A DNA stretch of 64,000 nucleotides from Promicromonospora umidemergens (GCF_024171995.1 NZ_JAMTCT010000008.1:124001-188000); one strand, 5' to 3'. Counted from the stretch's first letter, positions 41,845-51,025 are shown. Notes: generated from the sequence alone by a model not told the origin. Made by a program: numbers and translations.

Positions 41845-42814
41845 AGTGGAGCTGGGCCTCGATGAGCGCGTCTTCCTCGTCCTCCGCCGTCCGACGGCGC
41901 TCGCGGGCCGGCTTGCGCGCCCGCACACCGTCGGCGTCGGCCAGGTCCTCCGACGCCAGCAAGAGGTCGCCCGCCGACACGCTCTCGCCGCGCAGCGCCC
42001 CGCGCTCCCTGCGCCACAGCAGGACGTACCCGCCGATCGCGCCGATCGCGAAGATGCCCCACTGGAACGCGTACGACAGGTGCGAGCCGGGGTCGGTGTC
42101 GGGCTTGGGCAGGGTGGCGAGCCCGACGTCGGGCGCCGGGACCTCCGTGCGCAGCGCGGCGTACGCGCCGACGGTGCGACCGTCGGCCCAGGCGGCGCCG
42201 TCGGGCCCCGCCGCGAGCACCTGCGCGGTCGAGATCGCCTGCACCTGCCCTGGCTGCGCGCCACGGTCAGACGGTGGCTCGTCCGCGCGCAGGGCCGCCA
42301 CGACGGTCACGCTGCCCGACGGCGGCGCGGGGATCGCGTCCGGCCCTGTCGCGTCCCGCCCGAGCGGGACCGTGCCACGGTTGACGACGATCACGACGTC
42401 CTGACCGTTGACCTGGGTCTCGAACGGAACCAGCACGTGGTACCCGTTGCGCCCGGCGACGGGCCGGTTGCGCAGCACGACCGTCGCGTCGGTGACGTAG
42501 TTCCCCTCTAGCTCCACCGGACGCCAGACCTCCGACTCCGGCAGCGCGGCGCCCGGCCCGGCGAGGATCTCACCCGGCGGCACCACGGGTGCCGACCAGT
42601 TGGCCTGGATGAGGTCGATCTCGGCGTTGCGCGACTCGGACCGGTTCCACTGCCAGCGTCCCGCCACCAGGCACAGGGCGGCGAGTACCACGGCGGCCAC
42701 CGCGAGGATGACCCACTGGCGGGTGGTGCGGGGCCCGCGGGCGTCGTCGGGCAAGGGGCCCGAGCCGGAGGCACCGTCCGTCATGACGCCGCCGCTCACC
42801 GTGCCGCCGCTCAC
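41843..42814 (-). CDS. SURF1 family protein (cytochrome oxidase assembly)
   Basis: The protein has an N-terminal helix (WVILAVAAVVLAALCLVAGR) followed by WQWNR, the conserved SURF1 start, an extracytoplasmic domain with PVAGRNGYHVLVPF and VNRGTVPLG, and a C-terminal helix (YAFQWGIFAIGAIGGYVLLW). This two-helix layout is diagnostic. It helps assemble the haem a-copper oxidase. The charged C-terminal tail is cytoplasmic. The GTG at 42814 overlaps the upstream stop as GTGA, so I keep it; an ATG at 42784 is possible. Confidence 0.9.
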   Translation of the reverse strand: MSGGTVSGGVMTDGASGSGPLPDDARGPRTTRQWVILAVAAVVLAALCLVAGRWQWNRSESRNAEIDLIQANWSAPVVPPGEILAGPGAALPESEVWRPVELEGNYVTDATVVLRNRPVAGRNGYHVLVPFETQVNGQDVVIVVNRGTVPLGRDATGPDAIPAPPSGSVTVVAALRADEPPSDRGAQPGQVQAISTAQVLAAGPDGAAWADGRTVGAYAALRTEVPAPDVGLATLPKPDTDPGSHLSYAFQWGIFAIGAIGGYVLLWRRERGALRGESVSAGDLLLASEDLADADGVRARKPARERRRTAEDEEDALIEAQLH

Positions 42815-43062
42815 GACACCCGGTCCAGCTCCGCCACGGCCACCGTCTGCTTCCAGAACGACCGCGACGCCAGGAAGTGTTCGAGGTGCTCACGGTGCTC
42901 GTCGCACGCGAGCCACACCTTGCGGCGCTCGGGCGTGTGCAGCTTCGGGTTGTTCCACAGCAGGCCCCACGACGCCTGGGCGCGGCAGCCCTTGGCGCTG
43001 CAGACGAGCTCGCCGTCGGGCACAGGGTCGGGTGCGGGGCCGGAGAGGCCGAGGAGGTCCAT
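42811..43062 (-). CDS. Small zinc-ribbon-like protein, 83 residues
   Basis: The protein contains a CSAKGC knuckle near residue 21 and a WLACDEHREHLEHFL segment near residue 50, so two Cys pairs or Cys/His ligands are available for one zinc. It is commonly found next to SURF1 in actinobacteria, but its role is not known to me. The gene overlaps SURF1 by four bases and lies 11 bases behind the DUF3099 gene, so all three form one operon. Older automatic names for this small family are not supported by its length. Confidence 0.75.
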   Translation of the reverse strand: MDLLGLSGPAPDPVPDGELVCSAKGCRAQASWGLLWNNPKLHTPERRKVWLACDEHREHLEHFLASRSFWKQTVAVAELDRVS

Positions 43063-43073
43063 CAGGAGTTCTC

Positions 43074-43442
43074 TCAGTCGTCCACGTGGTCGATGACGCG
43101 GCCGGCACCTGGAGCGCTCGGGGCGCTCGAGGTACGCGGGGCGTCCGGCACGTCGGGGGAGGCGTCTGGCAGCTCGGTGAGCGCGGGGGCGGCGGGCGGC
43201 GTCACGGGCGACGTGTCGTGCGTGACGTGGTCACGGCCGGAGTTGGCGATGAGCACCGCCGAGTACGGCAGCACCACGGCGGCGGCCACGAGGGCCCACC
43301 GGACCCAGCCGTCCACCATCACCGCGCCGATGATGCACACCACGCGGATGGACATCTGGATGAGATAGCTCCGCGTTCGGCGCGACTGGTCCACGGCCAG
43401 CGGCTCAGGGGCCGAGGTGATGGACGGGACCGGCTCGCTCAT
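43074..43442 (-). CDS. DUF3099 family membrane protein, 122 residues
   Basis: The start QSRRTRSYLIQMSIRVVCII leads into a pair of helices (IRVVCIIGAVMVDGWV and ALVAAAVVLPYSAVLIANSG), the DUF3099 layout. A disordered Pro/Ser/Asp-rich tail of ~50 residues follows. The function is unknown; it is conserved in actinobacteria near fabG/SURF1 blocks. It is divergent from fabG with a 251-base gap that must hold both promoters. Confidence 0.8.
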   Translation of the reverse strand: MSEPVPSITSAPEPLAVDQSRRTRSYLIQMSIRVVCIIGAVMVDGWVRWALVAAAVVLPYSAVLIANSGRDHVTHDTSPVTPPAAPALTELPDASPDVPDAPRTSSAPSAPGAGRVIDHVDD

Positions 43443-43693
43443 CCTGTCAGTCTACGTCCGCGGCGAACCGGGCGGGTACGCCCTCCGGCGTCCGTCTACA
43501 CAGGTGCGCCACGGGGGGTTGTTGTAGAAAACCGACAAGGACCGGTGAATCCCTGTGGCCCGGCGCGCGCGGCGCACGGCCGACGCGCGGGGTAGCGTCG
43601 CAGCGGACCCGGATCGACCCAGGTACCGGCCGCCGCCCCCAGCCTCGCGCGGCCTCCATGCGAGCTTGCGCATTCCAGCATCGAGGAGTTCAG

Positions 43694-44440
43694 GTGACCA
43701 CTATGCCCGCCACTCAGAGCATTTCCGCAGGTCCCACCGGCCGAGTAGTCGTCGTGACGGGTGCCGCCCGCGGCATCGGCCGCGCCATCGCGGAGCGCTT
43801 CGTGGCGGACGGCGACCGTGTCGCCACGATCTACCGCGGCGGCGACCTGCCCAAGGGCGTCGAGGCCTATGTGGCCGACGTCACCGACTCGGCGGCCGTC
43901 GACGCGGCGTTCGCCGCCATCGAGAAGGACATGGGCCCCGTCGAGGTGCTCGTGGCCAACGCCGGCGTGACCAAGGACCAGCTCCTCATGCGCATGAGCG
44001 ACGAGGAGTTCGAGTCGGTCCTCGACGTGAACCTCACCGGGACGTTCCGCTGCGTCCGCCGCGCGTCCAAGGGCATGATCCGGGCACGGAAGGGCCGCAT
44101 CGTGCTGATCGGCTCGATCGTCGGCCTGTCTGGCGGCCCCGGCCAGGTCAACTACTCCTCCTCGAAGGCCGCCCTGGTGGGCATGGCTCGCTCCATCACC
44201 CGTGAGCTCGGCACGCGTGGCATCACGGCCAACGTCGTCGCGCCCGGATACGTCGAGACGGACATGACCGCCGCGCTGTCCGAGGACGTGCGCAAGGGCT
44301 ACCTCAAGACGATCCCGGCCGGGCGCTTCGCCTCGACGGACGAGATCGCGGCCGTGGTCTCCTTTGTCGCGTCCGACGCGGCGGGCTACGTCTCCGGCGC
44401 GGTCATCCCGGTCGACGGTGGCCTCGGGATGGGGCACTGA
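43694..44440 (+). CDS. fabG: 3-oxoacyl-ACP reductase
   Basis: SDR fold with cofactor motif VVVTGAARGIGRAIAERF, the VANAGVT motif, catalytic Ser in VLIGSIVG, and Tyr/Lys in NYSSSKAAL. The C-terminal end SGAVIPVDGGLGMGH is typical. Start is the GTG at 43694, six bases after GAGGAG; an ATG three codons later is possible. It reduces 3-oxoacyl-ACP with NADPH in FAS-II. The fabI gene follows 160 bases downstream, the same pairing as mabA-inhA of mycobacteria. Confidence 0.93.
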   Translation: MTTMPATQSISAGPTGRVVVVTGAARGIGRAIAERFVADGDRVATIYRGGDLPKGVEAYVADVTDSAAVDAAFAAIEKDMGPVEVLVANAGVTKDQLLMRMSDEEFESVLDVNLTGTFRCVRRASKGMIRARKGRIVLIGSIVGLSGGPGQVNYSSSKAALVGMARSITRELGTRGITANVVAPGYVETDMTAALSEDVRKGYLKTIPAGRFASTDEIAAVVSFVASDAAGYVSGAVIPVDGGLGMGH

Positions 44441-44600
44441 GCCGTACTCTGGCGCCGCTACCTGCGGTTTTGCCCGAATATATCCACCATTCTGGACATC
44501 AAGTACGGCGGGGAGTTTCGTTCCACGCCGCAATCCGCATTACGCTCGCACCCAGCGCAGGGGTCGCCTCGGCACGCCTGCGCCTGATCGGAAGGACAAC

Positions 44601-45371
44601 ATGGGTCTCCTCGAAGGTAAGAAGCTGCTCGTCACGGGCGTGCTGACGGACTCGTCGATCGCATTCCACGCCGCCCGGCTCGCTCAGGAGGAGGGCGCGG
44701 AGGTCGTGCTCTCGTCCTTCGGGCGGCAGATGAAGCTCACGCAGGCCTTCGCGAAGCGGCTGCCGGCCGAGGCTCCGGTGGTCGAGCTGGACGCGACCAG
44801 CCAGGAGAACCTCGACGCTCTGGCCGACGCGGTGCGCGCGGAGGGCTTCGACCGGCTCGACGGCGTCGTGCACTCGATCGGGTTCGCGCCGCAGTCCGTC
44901 ATGGGCGGCAACTTCCTCACGGGCACCTGGGAGGACGTCGCCACCGCGCTGCACGTCTCCACGTTCTCGTACAAGTCGATCGCCGTGGCTGCGAGGGAGC
45001 TGATGACCGACGGCGGTGCCGTCGTCGGCCTGACGTTCGACGCGCAGTTCGCCTGGCCCGTGTACGACTGGATGGGCGTGGCCAAGGCCGGTCTGGAGTC
45101 CGCGAACCGCTACCTGGCGCGCGACCTCGGGCCTGAAGGAATCCGCTGCAACCTCGTCTCGGCAGGGCCGATCCGGACCACCGCCGCCAAGTCCATCCCG
45201 GGCTTCGCGACGATGGAGGACGCCTGGCCGACCCGAGCCCCGCTCGGTTGGGACCAGACGACCGCGGAGCCGGCGGCGCGTGCCGTGTGCGCGCTCCTGT
45301 CGGACTGGTTCCCGGCGACCACCGGTGAGATCGTGCACGTCGACGGCGGCGTGCACGCCATGGGTCAATAG
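44601..45371 (+). CDS. fabI: Enoyl-ACP reductase, InhA/FabI type
   Basis: The N-terminus GLLEGKKLLVTGVLTDSSIA is the InhA/FabI NADH-binding motif. Catalytic residues appear in WPVYDWMGVAKAGLESANRY (Tyr and Lys). The substrate loop sequence AKSIPGFATMEDAWPTRAPL and the end HVDGGVHAMGQ match InhA. The ATG at 44601 is preceded by GGAAGG. It catalyses the last step of fatty-acid elongation and is the triclosan/isoniazid-class target in relatives. The gap of 160 bases after fabG is AT-richer than its surroundings and may hold a separate promoter. Confidence 0.93.
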   Translation: MGLLEGKKLLVTGVLTDSSIAFHAARLAQEEGAEVVLSSFGRQMKLTQAFAKRLPAEAPVVELDATSQENLDALADAVRAEGFDRLDGVVHSIGFAPQSVMGGNFLTGTWEDVATALHVSTFSYKSIAVAARELMTDGGAVVGLTFDAQFAWPVYDWMGVAKAGLESANRYLARDLGPEGIRCNLVSAGPIRTTAAKSIPGFATMEDAWPTRAPLGWDQTTAEPAARAVCALLSDWFPATTGEIVHVDGGVHAMGQ

Positions 45372-45402
45372 ACCCGGCTCAATAGATGGGCAGGAGGCTT
45401 TG

Positions 45403-45942
45403 ATGGGCAGAGCGTCGGGCACGGAGCCCACCACTTCGCCGGGACGGCGTCTGGTGTTGCTCCGGCACGCGAAGGCGGAGCCGCCGTCGGAACTTCCCGA
45501 CGAGCAGCGGCCGCTCGCACTGCGTGGCCGGGACCAGGCGGTGAAGGTCGGTGCGGCGTTGGTCGCGTCCGGCCTCCTGCCCGACGCCGTCCTCGTCTCC
45601 GGGGCGGTGCGTTCCCGGCAGACGTGGGACCTTGCGCGCAAGCACCTGGGGGATCCGCCGGTGGCGTTCACCGACGACCTCCTGGGAGCGATGCCGCGCG
45701 GCGTCCTCGCGCTCGTGCGCGAGCTCGACCCAGCCGCGCGGACCGTGCTGGTGATCGGTCATGAGCCCGCGATGGCGGGCACGGCCGAGCTGCTGGCCGG
45801 TCCCGGGTCGGAGGACGGTGCTCTCGCGCAGGTCCGCGTCGGCGTCCCGACGGGCACCTACTCGGTGCTGCACTCCGACCTGGACTGGTCGGAGTGGGAC
45901 CGCAAGGCGGCCCGCCTCACGGAGGTAGCCCGCCCCGCCTGA
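45403..45942 (+). CDS. SixA-type phosphohistidine phosphatase
   Basis: Histidine-phosphatase fold with the catalytic RHA motif in LVLLRHAKAEPPSELPDE near residue 20, the RTWDLARKHLG segment after SGAVRSRQ, and the second catalytic His in VLVIGHEPAMAGTAELL. Length 179 suits SixA-like enzymes. Start ATG at 45403 follows GGAGG. It lies 31 bases behind fabI and is probably cotranscribed. In E. coli SixA dephosphorylates histidine phosphocarriers; the actinobacterial substrate is unknown. A hairpin follows 12 bases after the stop. Confidence 0.88.
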   Translation: MGRASGTEPTTSPGRRLVLLRHAKAEPPSELPDEQRPLALRGRDQAVKVGAALVASGLLPDAVLVSGAVRSRQTWDLARKHLGDPPVAFTDDLLGAMPRGVLALVRELDPAARTVLVIGHEPAMAGTAELLAGPGSEDGALAQVRVGVPTGTYSVLHSDLDWSEWDRKAARLTEVARPA

Positions 45943-45954
45943 CGGGACGTCTCC

Positions 45955-45987
45955 TGGTTGTGGGCGCGATCATCGTGCCCACAACCA
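45955..45987. terminator. Bidirectional terminator between sixA-like gene and serB
   Basis: TGGTTGTGGGC at 45955-45965 and GCCCACAACCA at 45977-45987 form a perfect 11-bp stem with an 11-base loop. It lies between convergent genes. The arm is similar to that of the hairpin at 37471. Confidence 0.8.
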
Positions 45988-45999
45988 AGCCGCCAGGTG

Positions 46000-46620
46000 C
46001 TAGAGGAGGGTGAGGACGGCGTCCAGGCGGCCCTCGATCGAGTACGGGGCCTGCTCGCGCACCACGGGCTTGGCGTTGAACGCCACGCCGACGCCGGCGA
46101 TCTCGATCATGCCGAGGTCGTTCGCGCCGTCGCCCACCGCGACGGTGTGCTCCAGCGGGATGTCCAGGGCAGCTGCCCACTCGCGCAGGGTCGCGGCCTT
46201 GGCCGCGCGGTCGATGACGGGGCCGACGGTGCGGCCGGTCAGCACGCCGTCCGCGACCTCCAGGCGGTTGGCACGCAGCAGCTCGATCCCGAGCTCCTGG
46301 GCGACCGGCTCGACGATCTCCGCGAAACCGCCCGACACCAGCCCGAACGCCCAGCCGCGAGCCTGGCACCCGGCCACCAGCTCGCGGGCGCCCGGCGTCA
46401 GCTCGACGGCGGCGCGCACCTTGTCGAGGGCTGCGACCGGTACGCCGGCCAGGGTCGCGACGCGCTCGCGGAGCGACGCGGCGAAGTCCAGCTCGCCGCG
46501 CATCGCCCGCTCGGTCACGGCCGCGACCTCGTCGCGGGTACCGGCATGCTCCGCGATGAGCTCGATGACCTCCTGCTGGAAGAAGGTCGAGTCCACGTCG
46601 GTCACGATGAGTCGCTTCAC
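46000..46620 (-). CDS. serB: Phosphoserine phosphatase
   Basis: HAD-family enzyme with the nucleophile motif VTDVDSTFFQQEVIELIAEH, motif II in LVSGGFAEIVEPVA, the Lys in RAAKAATLREWAA, and the acidic motif VAVGDGANDLGMIEIAGVGV. It makes serine from phosphoserine. The GTG at 46620 gives 206 residues. A longer frame to 46692 would start inside the hairpin described next and is rejected. The ribosome site is weak. No ACT domain is present, so this is the short form. Confidence 0.9.
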   Translation of the reverse strand: MKRLIVTDVDSTFFQQEVIELIAEHAGTRDEVAAVTERAMRGELDFAASLRERVATLAGVPVAALDKVRAAVELTPGARELVAGCQARGWAFGLVSGGFAEIVEPVAQELGIELLRANRLEVADGVLTGRTVGPVIDRAAKAATLREWAAALDIPLEHTVAVGDGANDLGMIEIAGVGVAFNAKPVVREQAPYSIEGRLDAVLTLL

Positions 46621-46661
46621 GGGGACCAGTGTGCCGGACTCCTGCCCCCATCGTTCTCGAA

Positions 46662-46709
46662 ACCTAGGTTGCTTCGCTTTGCGGCCGTTCAAAGCGAAGC
46701 AACCTAGGT
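46662..46709. terminator. Perfect 20-bp stem hairpin after glgC
   Basis: ACCTAGGTTGCTTCGCTTTG at 46662-46681 is repeated inverted at 46690-46709 around an 8-base loop; the outer TCGA pairs extend it with one mismatch. It lies 67 bases after the glgC stop and 41 bases upstream of serB on the same strand, so a transcription terminator for glgC is likely. CCTAGG occurs in both arms. Confidence 0.75.
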
Positions 46710-46776
46710 CTCGAAGGAAAGGAAGCTATGACGGGCCGGCTCCACCAGGGCAGAACGGTGGGGGCGGTTAGAACCG

Positions 46777-48018
46777 CTAGTCGACTATCGTGCCCTTCGG
46801 GACCACTACCAGGCCGCTCTCCGTGACCGTGAAGCCCCGCGCCCGGTCCTCGTCGTGGTCGACGCCGATGCGGGCCCGCTCGTTGATCACCACGTTCTTG
46901 TCGACGATCGCCCGGTGCACGTGCGCGTACCGGTGCACCTGGACGTCGTCCATCAGCACGGAGCCGGAGACGTTCGACCAGGAGTGCAGGTGCACGCCAG
47001 GGGAGAGCACCGACCCTCCGGCCTGCGCGCCCGAGATGAGCACCCCCGGCGAGACGATCGACTCGACCGCGTGCCCCATCCGCCCGGGACCGGCGTGCAC
47101 GAACTTCGCCGGGGGCAGCCCCGTGTAGCCCGTGTACAGGGGCCAGTCGTAGTTGTAGAGGTTGAAGATGGGGTGCACCGCGATGAGGTCCGTGTGCGCG
47201 TCGTAGTACGAGTCGATGGTCCCGACGTCGCGCCAGTAGCCCCGGTCGCGGTCGGTGGAGCCGGGCACGTCGTTGCGGATGAAGTCGTAGACGCCTGCCT
47301 CACCCTGCGCGACGAACGCGGGGATGATGTCGCCGCCCATGTCGTGCCGGGAGTCGGGGTTCGCTGCGTCCTTGGTGACGGCCTCGACCAGCGCGTCGGC
47401 GTCGAACACGTAGTTGCCCATCGAGGCGAGGATCTCGCCGGGGGAGTCGGGCAGGCCGGTGGGGTCGGTCGGCTTCTCCAGGAACTCGCGGATCTTCGTC
47501 GGGTCGTCCGGGTCGACGTCGATGACGCCGAACTGGTCGGCCATCCCGATCGGCTGCCGGATCGCGGCGACCGATGCCCGCGCCCCCGACTCGATGTGCG
47601 CGTCCACCATCTGGGAGAAGTCCATGCGGTAGACGTGGTCGGCACCGACCACGACCACGATGTCGGGGCGCTCGTCGTCGATGATGTTGAGGCACTGGTA
47701 GATCGCGTCGGCGCTGCCGAGATACCAGTGCTTGCCCACGCGCTGCTGCGCGGGGACGGGCGCAACGAAGTTGCCCAGCAGGGGCGACATGCGCCACGTC
47801 TTGGAGATGTGCCGGTCAAGGGAGTGAGACTTGTACTGCGTCAGCACGACGACGTGCAGGTACCGCGAGTTGACGATGTTGGAGAGGGCGAAGTCCACCA
47901 GACGGTAGATGCCGCCGAAGGGCACTGCGGGCTTGGCGCGGGCGGCGGTGAGCGGCATCAGCCGCTTTCCCTCGCCGCCGGCGAGGACGATCGCAAGGAC
48001 GCGGGGGGCGGAAGCCAT
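46777..48018 (-). CDS. glgC: Glucose-1-phosphate adenylyltransferase
   Basis: The 413-residue protein starts [20 protein letters not shown], the pyrophosphorylase loop, followed by [37 protein letters not shown], and [10 protein letters not shown]. The C-terminal left-handed beta-helix has [19 protein letters not shown] and ends [12 protein letters not shown]. It makes ADP-glucose for glycogen. It is divergent from glgA with a 75-base gap, so one regulatory region probably serves both. Confidence 0.95.
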   Translation of the reverse strand: MASAPRVLAIVLAGGEGKRLMPLTAARAKPAVPFGGIYRLVDFALSNIVNSRYLHVVVLTQYKSHSLDRHISKTWRMSPLLGNFVAPVPAQQRVGKHWYLGSADAIYQCLNIIDDERPDIVVVVGADHVYRMDFSQMVDAHIESGARASVAAIRQPIGMADQFGVIDVDPDDPTKIREFLEKPTDPTGLPDSPGEILASMGNYVFDADALVEAVTKDAANPDSRHDMGGDIIPAFVAQGEAGVYDFIRNDVPGSTDRDRGYWRDVGTIDSYYDAHTDLIAVHPIFNLYNYDWPLYTGYTGLPPAKFVHAGPGRMGHAVESIVSPGVLISGAQAGGSVLSPGVHLHSWSNVSGSVLMDDVQVHRYAHVHRAIVDKNVVINERARIGVDHDEDRARGFTVTESGLVVVPKGTIVD

Positions 48019-48093
48019 ACGGGTGACATTAAGCCCTTTTGGGCTGGTCCGTCAGGTGGCGCGCTGAGACTTCGCGCACGCTAGGTTGGCCAT

Positions 48094-49416
48094 GTGCCCG
48101 ACGTCGCTGCCGCCCCCGGCTTTGCCCCCCGTTCCGTTCCTGCCCCAGGGCCTGCTCCGGGCTCCGCCCACAAGCCCAGCGGCACCCTCCGCGTCGACCT
48201 CCTGACCCGCGAGTTCCCGCCCCACGTCTACGGCGGCGCGGGCGTCCACGTGGCCGAGCTGGCCGGAGTGCTTGCGCAGCACGCGGACGTGCGGGTGCGC
48301 TGCTTCGACGGCCCGCGCGACGCGGCGACGGAGGCCTCGGGCGTCACGGGCTACGTGACGCCTGCCGCCCTGTCCGGCGCCAACCCGGCGCTGGCCACCC
48401 TGGGCACGGACCTCGTCATGGCCGACGACGTCGCGGGCGCCGACCTGCTCCACTCGCACACCTGGTACGCCAACATGGCAGGCCACCTGGGCGGTCTCCT
48501 GCACGGGGTGCCGCACGTCGTCACCGCGCACTCCCTGGAGCCCCTGCGCCCCTGGAAGGCCGAGCAGCTCGGCGGCGGCTACGCGCTCTCGTCGTGGGCC
48601 GAGCGCACCGCCTACCTGGGCGCCGCAGGGGTCATCGCGGTCTCCGCGGGCATGCGGGCCGACATCCTGCGCGTCTACCCCGAGCTCGACCCGGAGCGGG
48701 TGCACGTGGTGCACAACGGCATCGACCTGGCGGGCTGGCGGCGCCCTGCCGCGGGCGACGACGCGGCGCAGGACGCCGCCGCGGCGACCGTGCGCCGGTA
48801 CGGGATCGACCCGGACCGCCCGGCGGTCGTGTTCGTCGGCCGGATCACCCGGCAGAAGGGCCTGCCGTACCTGCTGCGCGCCGCCGCCGAGCTGCCGCCC
48901 GAGGTGCAGCTCGTCCTGTGCGCGGGCGTTCCGGACACGCCAGAGATCATGGCCGAGGTGGTCGCCCTCACCGAGCGCCTGCGCGAGTCGCGCACCGGCG
49001 TCGTCTGGATCGAGGAGATGCTCCCGCGGCCCGACCTCGTGGCGGTCCTGTCGGCCTGCACCGTCTTCGTCTGCCCGAGCGTCTACGAGCCGCTCGGCAT
49101 CGTGAACCTCGAGGCCATGGCCGTCGGCCTGCCCGTGGTCGGCACGGCCACCGGCGGCATCCCCGAGGTGGTCGACGACGGCGTCACCGGCCTGCTGGTC
49201 CCCATCGAGCAGGCCGACGACGGGACGGGCACCCCGCTGGACCCCGACCGGTTCGTCGCCGACCTGGCGGCCGCGCTGACCCGCGTCGCGACCGACCCGG
49301 AGGGCGCAGCGGTGATGGGCGCAGCGGGCCGCCGTCGGGCCGAGGACCACTTCGCCTGGGCGGCGATCGGTGACCGCACGATGGAGGTCTACGAGCAGGT
49401 GCTCGCGCAGGCCTGA
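48094..49416 (+). CDS. glgA: Actinobacterial glycogen synthase (GT4 type)
   Basis: Two Rossmann domains: DLLTREFPPHVYGGAGVHVA near residue 37 and SHTWYANMAGHL, then FVGRITRQKGLPYLLRAAAE and the retaining GT-B motif CPSVYEPLGIVNLEAMAVGL near residue 330. This is the actinobacterial ADP-glucose/UDP-glucose transferase group. The first ~30 residues are Ala/Pro-rich and may not be translated in full; GTG at 48094 is the earliest sensible start. It extends alpha-1,4-glucan or makes maltose-1-phosphate, which the sequence alone does not settle. Confidence 0.9.
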   Translation: MPDVAAAPGFAPRSVPAPGPAPGSAHKPSGTLRVDLLTREFPPHVYGGAGVHVAELAGVLAQHADVRVRCFDGPRDAATEASGVTGYVTPAALSGANPALATLGTDLVMADDVAGADLLHSHTWYANMAGHLGGLLHGVPHVVTAHSLEPLRPWKAEQLGGGYALSSWAERTAYLGAAGVIAVSAGMRADILRVYPELDPERVHVVHNGIDLAGWRRPAAGDDAAQDAAAATVRRYGIDPDRPAVVFVGRITRQKGLPYLLRAAAELPPEVQLVLCAGVPDTPEIMAEVVALTERLRESRTGVVWIEEMLPRPDLVAVLSACTVFVCPSVYEPLGIVNLEAMAVGLPVVGTATGGIPEVVDDGVTGLLVPIEQADDGTGTPLDPDRFVADLAAALTRVATDPEGAAVMGAAGRRRAEDHFAWAAIGDRTMEVYEQVLAQA

Positions 49417-49472
49417 GACGTCGGTACTTTCGTCGGTACCGGCCTGCCCCGCCAGCGGGCGAGGCTTCCCGC

Positions 49473-50285
49473 ATGATCCAGATCGAGCACCTGACCAAGA
49501 GATACGGCACCACCACGGCGCTGCACGACGTGACCTGCGAGGTGGCGACCGGGACCGTCACGGGCCTGCTGGGGCCCAACGGCGCGGGCAAGTCGACGCT
49601 GATGCGCGTGGTCCTTGGCCTGGACCACGCGACGTCGGGCACGGCGCTCGTGGCAGGCCGCCGGTACGCGACGCTGCGCCGCCCGCTGCACGTCGTCGGC
49701 GCGCACCTGGGCGGACGCGCCGTGCATCCGCAGCGCTCCGCCCGGCAGCACCTGCTGGCTCTCGCACGGAGCAACCGGATCCCCGCCGCGCGTGTCGAGG
49801 AGGTGCTCGACCTCACCGGGCTGCGCGGTGTGGCGCGGCGGCGGGCGGGCGGCTTCTCGCTGGGCATGGGCCAGCGCCTGGGGCTGGCCGCCGCGCTGCT
49901 CGGCGACCCGGGCACGGTCCTCCTCGACGAGCCGGTGAACGGCCTGGACACCGACGGCGTGCGGTGGATCCGCCGCCTGCTGCGCCGCCTGGCCGACGAC
50001 GGGCGCACCGTGCTGATCTCCAGCCATCTCCTGTCCGAGGTGCAGCTCGTGGCCGACCGCGTGCTGGTGCTCGGCAAGGGCCGGCTGCTGGCGGACCTGC
50101 CCACGGCGGACCTCGCGGCGCGGGCCACGCCGGAGCACCTGGCGGAGGGGATGTCGGCGCTCGAGTCCGGGTACCTGAGCCTCGTCGAGGACTCCGCCGA
50201 GTACGTGGCCGGCGCCGGGCGCCCGGCGTCCGGTGCCACCGTGCAGTCCGGTGCCACCATGCAGGAGGTGCGGCATGGCCGCTGA
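49473..50285 (+). CDS. ABC transporter ATP-binding protein, drug/bacteriocin exporter type
   Basis: Walker A is GLLGPNGAGKSTLMRVVLGL, the signature reads FSLGMGQRLGLAAALLGDPG, Walker B is TVLLDEPVNGLDTDGVRWIR, and the switch is ISSHLLSEVQLVADRVLVLG. This is the BcrA/CcmA group. A Ser/Thr-rich end overlaps the permease start by 11 bases. It heads a four-gene cluster with a permease and a two-component system, the arrangement of antimicrobial-peptide sensing and export modules. Confidence 0.88.
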   Translation: MIQIEHLTKRYGTTTALHDVTCEVATGTVTGLLGPNGAGKSTLMRVVLGLDHATSGTALVAGRRYATLRRPLHVVGAHLGGRAVHPQRSARQHLLALARSNRIPAARVEEVLDLTGLRGVARRRAGGFSLGMGQRLGLAAALLGDPGTVLLDEPVNGLDTDGVRWIRRLLRRLADDGRTVLISSHLLSEVQLVADRVLVLGKGRLLADLPTADLAARATPEHLAEGMSALESGYLSLVEDSAEYVAGAGRPASGATVQSGATMQEVRHGR

Positions 50286-51025
50286 GCCGCTCCGCGAGCT
50301 GTCCGCCGTCGTCCGCGCCGAGTGGGGCAAGGCGTGGTCGGTCCCCGCCGCCGTGCTCTGGCTGGGGATCGCTGTCGTGATCGCCCTCGTCACGGCCATG
50401 ACGCTCGCCAACGACGTGGTCCACGCCGTCTCGACGGGTGAGCTCCCGCCAGGCACCCGGACGCCGGTGTCGGAGGTCCTCGGCCCCGTGGTGAGCTTCG
50501 CCCAGATCGCGGTGGCCGGGTTCGCGCTGCACCTGGTGACGCCCGAGTACGCGGCCGGATCCATCGGGCCGGTGTTCCTGGCCACGCCGCGCCGGTGGAT
50601 GGTCGTCGCGGCCAAGACGGCAGTGGCCGGCGCCGTCGCAGCGACGCTCGGTGCGGTCCTTGGTCCCGTGTCCGCCCTGCTGGCCGACGCGGTGCTGGGC
50701 GGCCACGCGGGCACCCCCGTCCCGATGGTCCACGCCTCGGCCGGAGCAGCCGGGGGGTGTGTTCGCTGCCGCCGCGCTGGTCGCCGTGGGGCTGGGCTTC
50801 CTGTGCCGCAGCGCGGTGGGTGCCCTGTCGGCCGCGTTCGTCCTGCTCGTCGTCACGCTCGCGGCACCGGACACCGCCGGCCGGTGGCTGCCCGGCCCGG
50901 CCGGGGCGGCGTTCGTCTCCGGCACCGCGGACCTCTCCCGGCCGCTCGCGCTCGCGGTGCTGGCCGCCTGGTGCGCGGCGATCCTCGGCCTGGCCGTGTG
51001 GACGGTGACCCGCCGGGATGCCTAG
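50275..51025 (+). pseudogene. ABC permease interrupted by a frameshift at a G6 run
   Basis: From the ATG at 50275 the frame reads a normal BcrB-like permease (SVPAAVLWLGIAVVIALVTA, then SFAQIAVAGFALHLVTPEYA and AKTAVAGAVAATLGAVLGP) up to AGAAGG at about 50757. It then turns into an arginine-rich non-protein. The second half is intact in the next frame: VFAAAALVAVGLGFLCRSAV, then AAFVLLVVTLAAP and a final helix to TVTRRDA with the stop at 51023-51025. Removing one G from the G6 run at 50752-50757 restores a single ~250-residue protein. It is either a real mutation, slippage-based phase variation or a sequencing error. The downstream kinase ATG overlaps the restored stop. Confidence 0.75.

Noticed and set aside
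46621-46692. Longer N-terminus for SerB
   Set aside because: It would begin within the perfect hairpin at 46662-46709 and has no family support.
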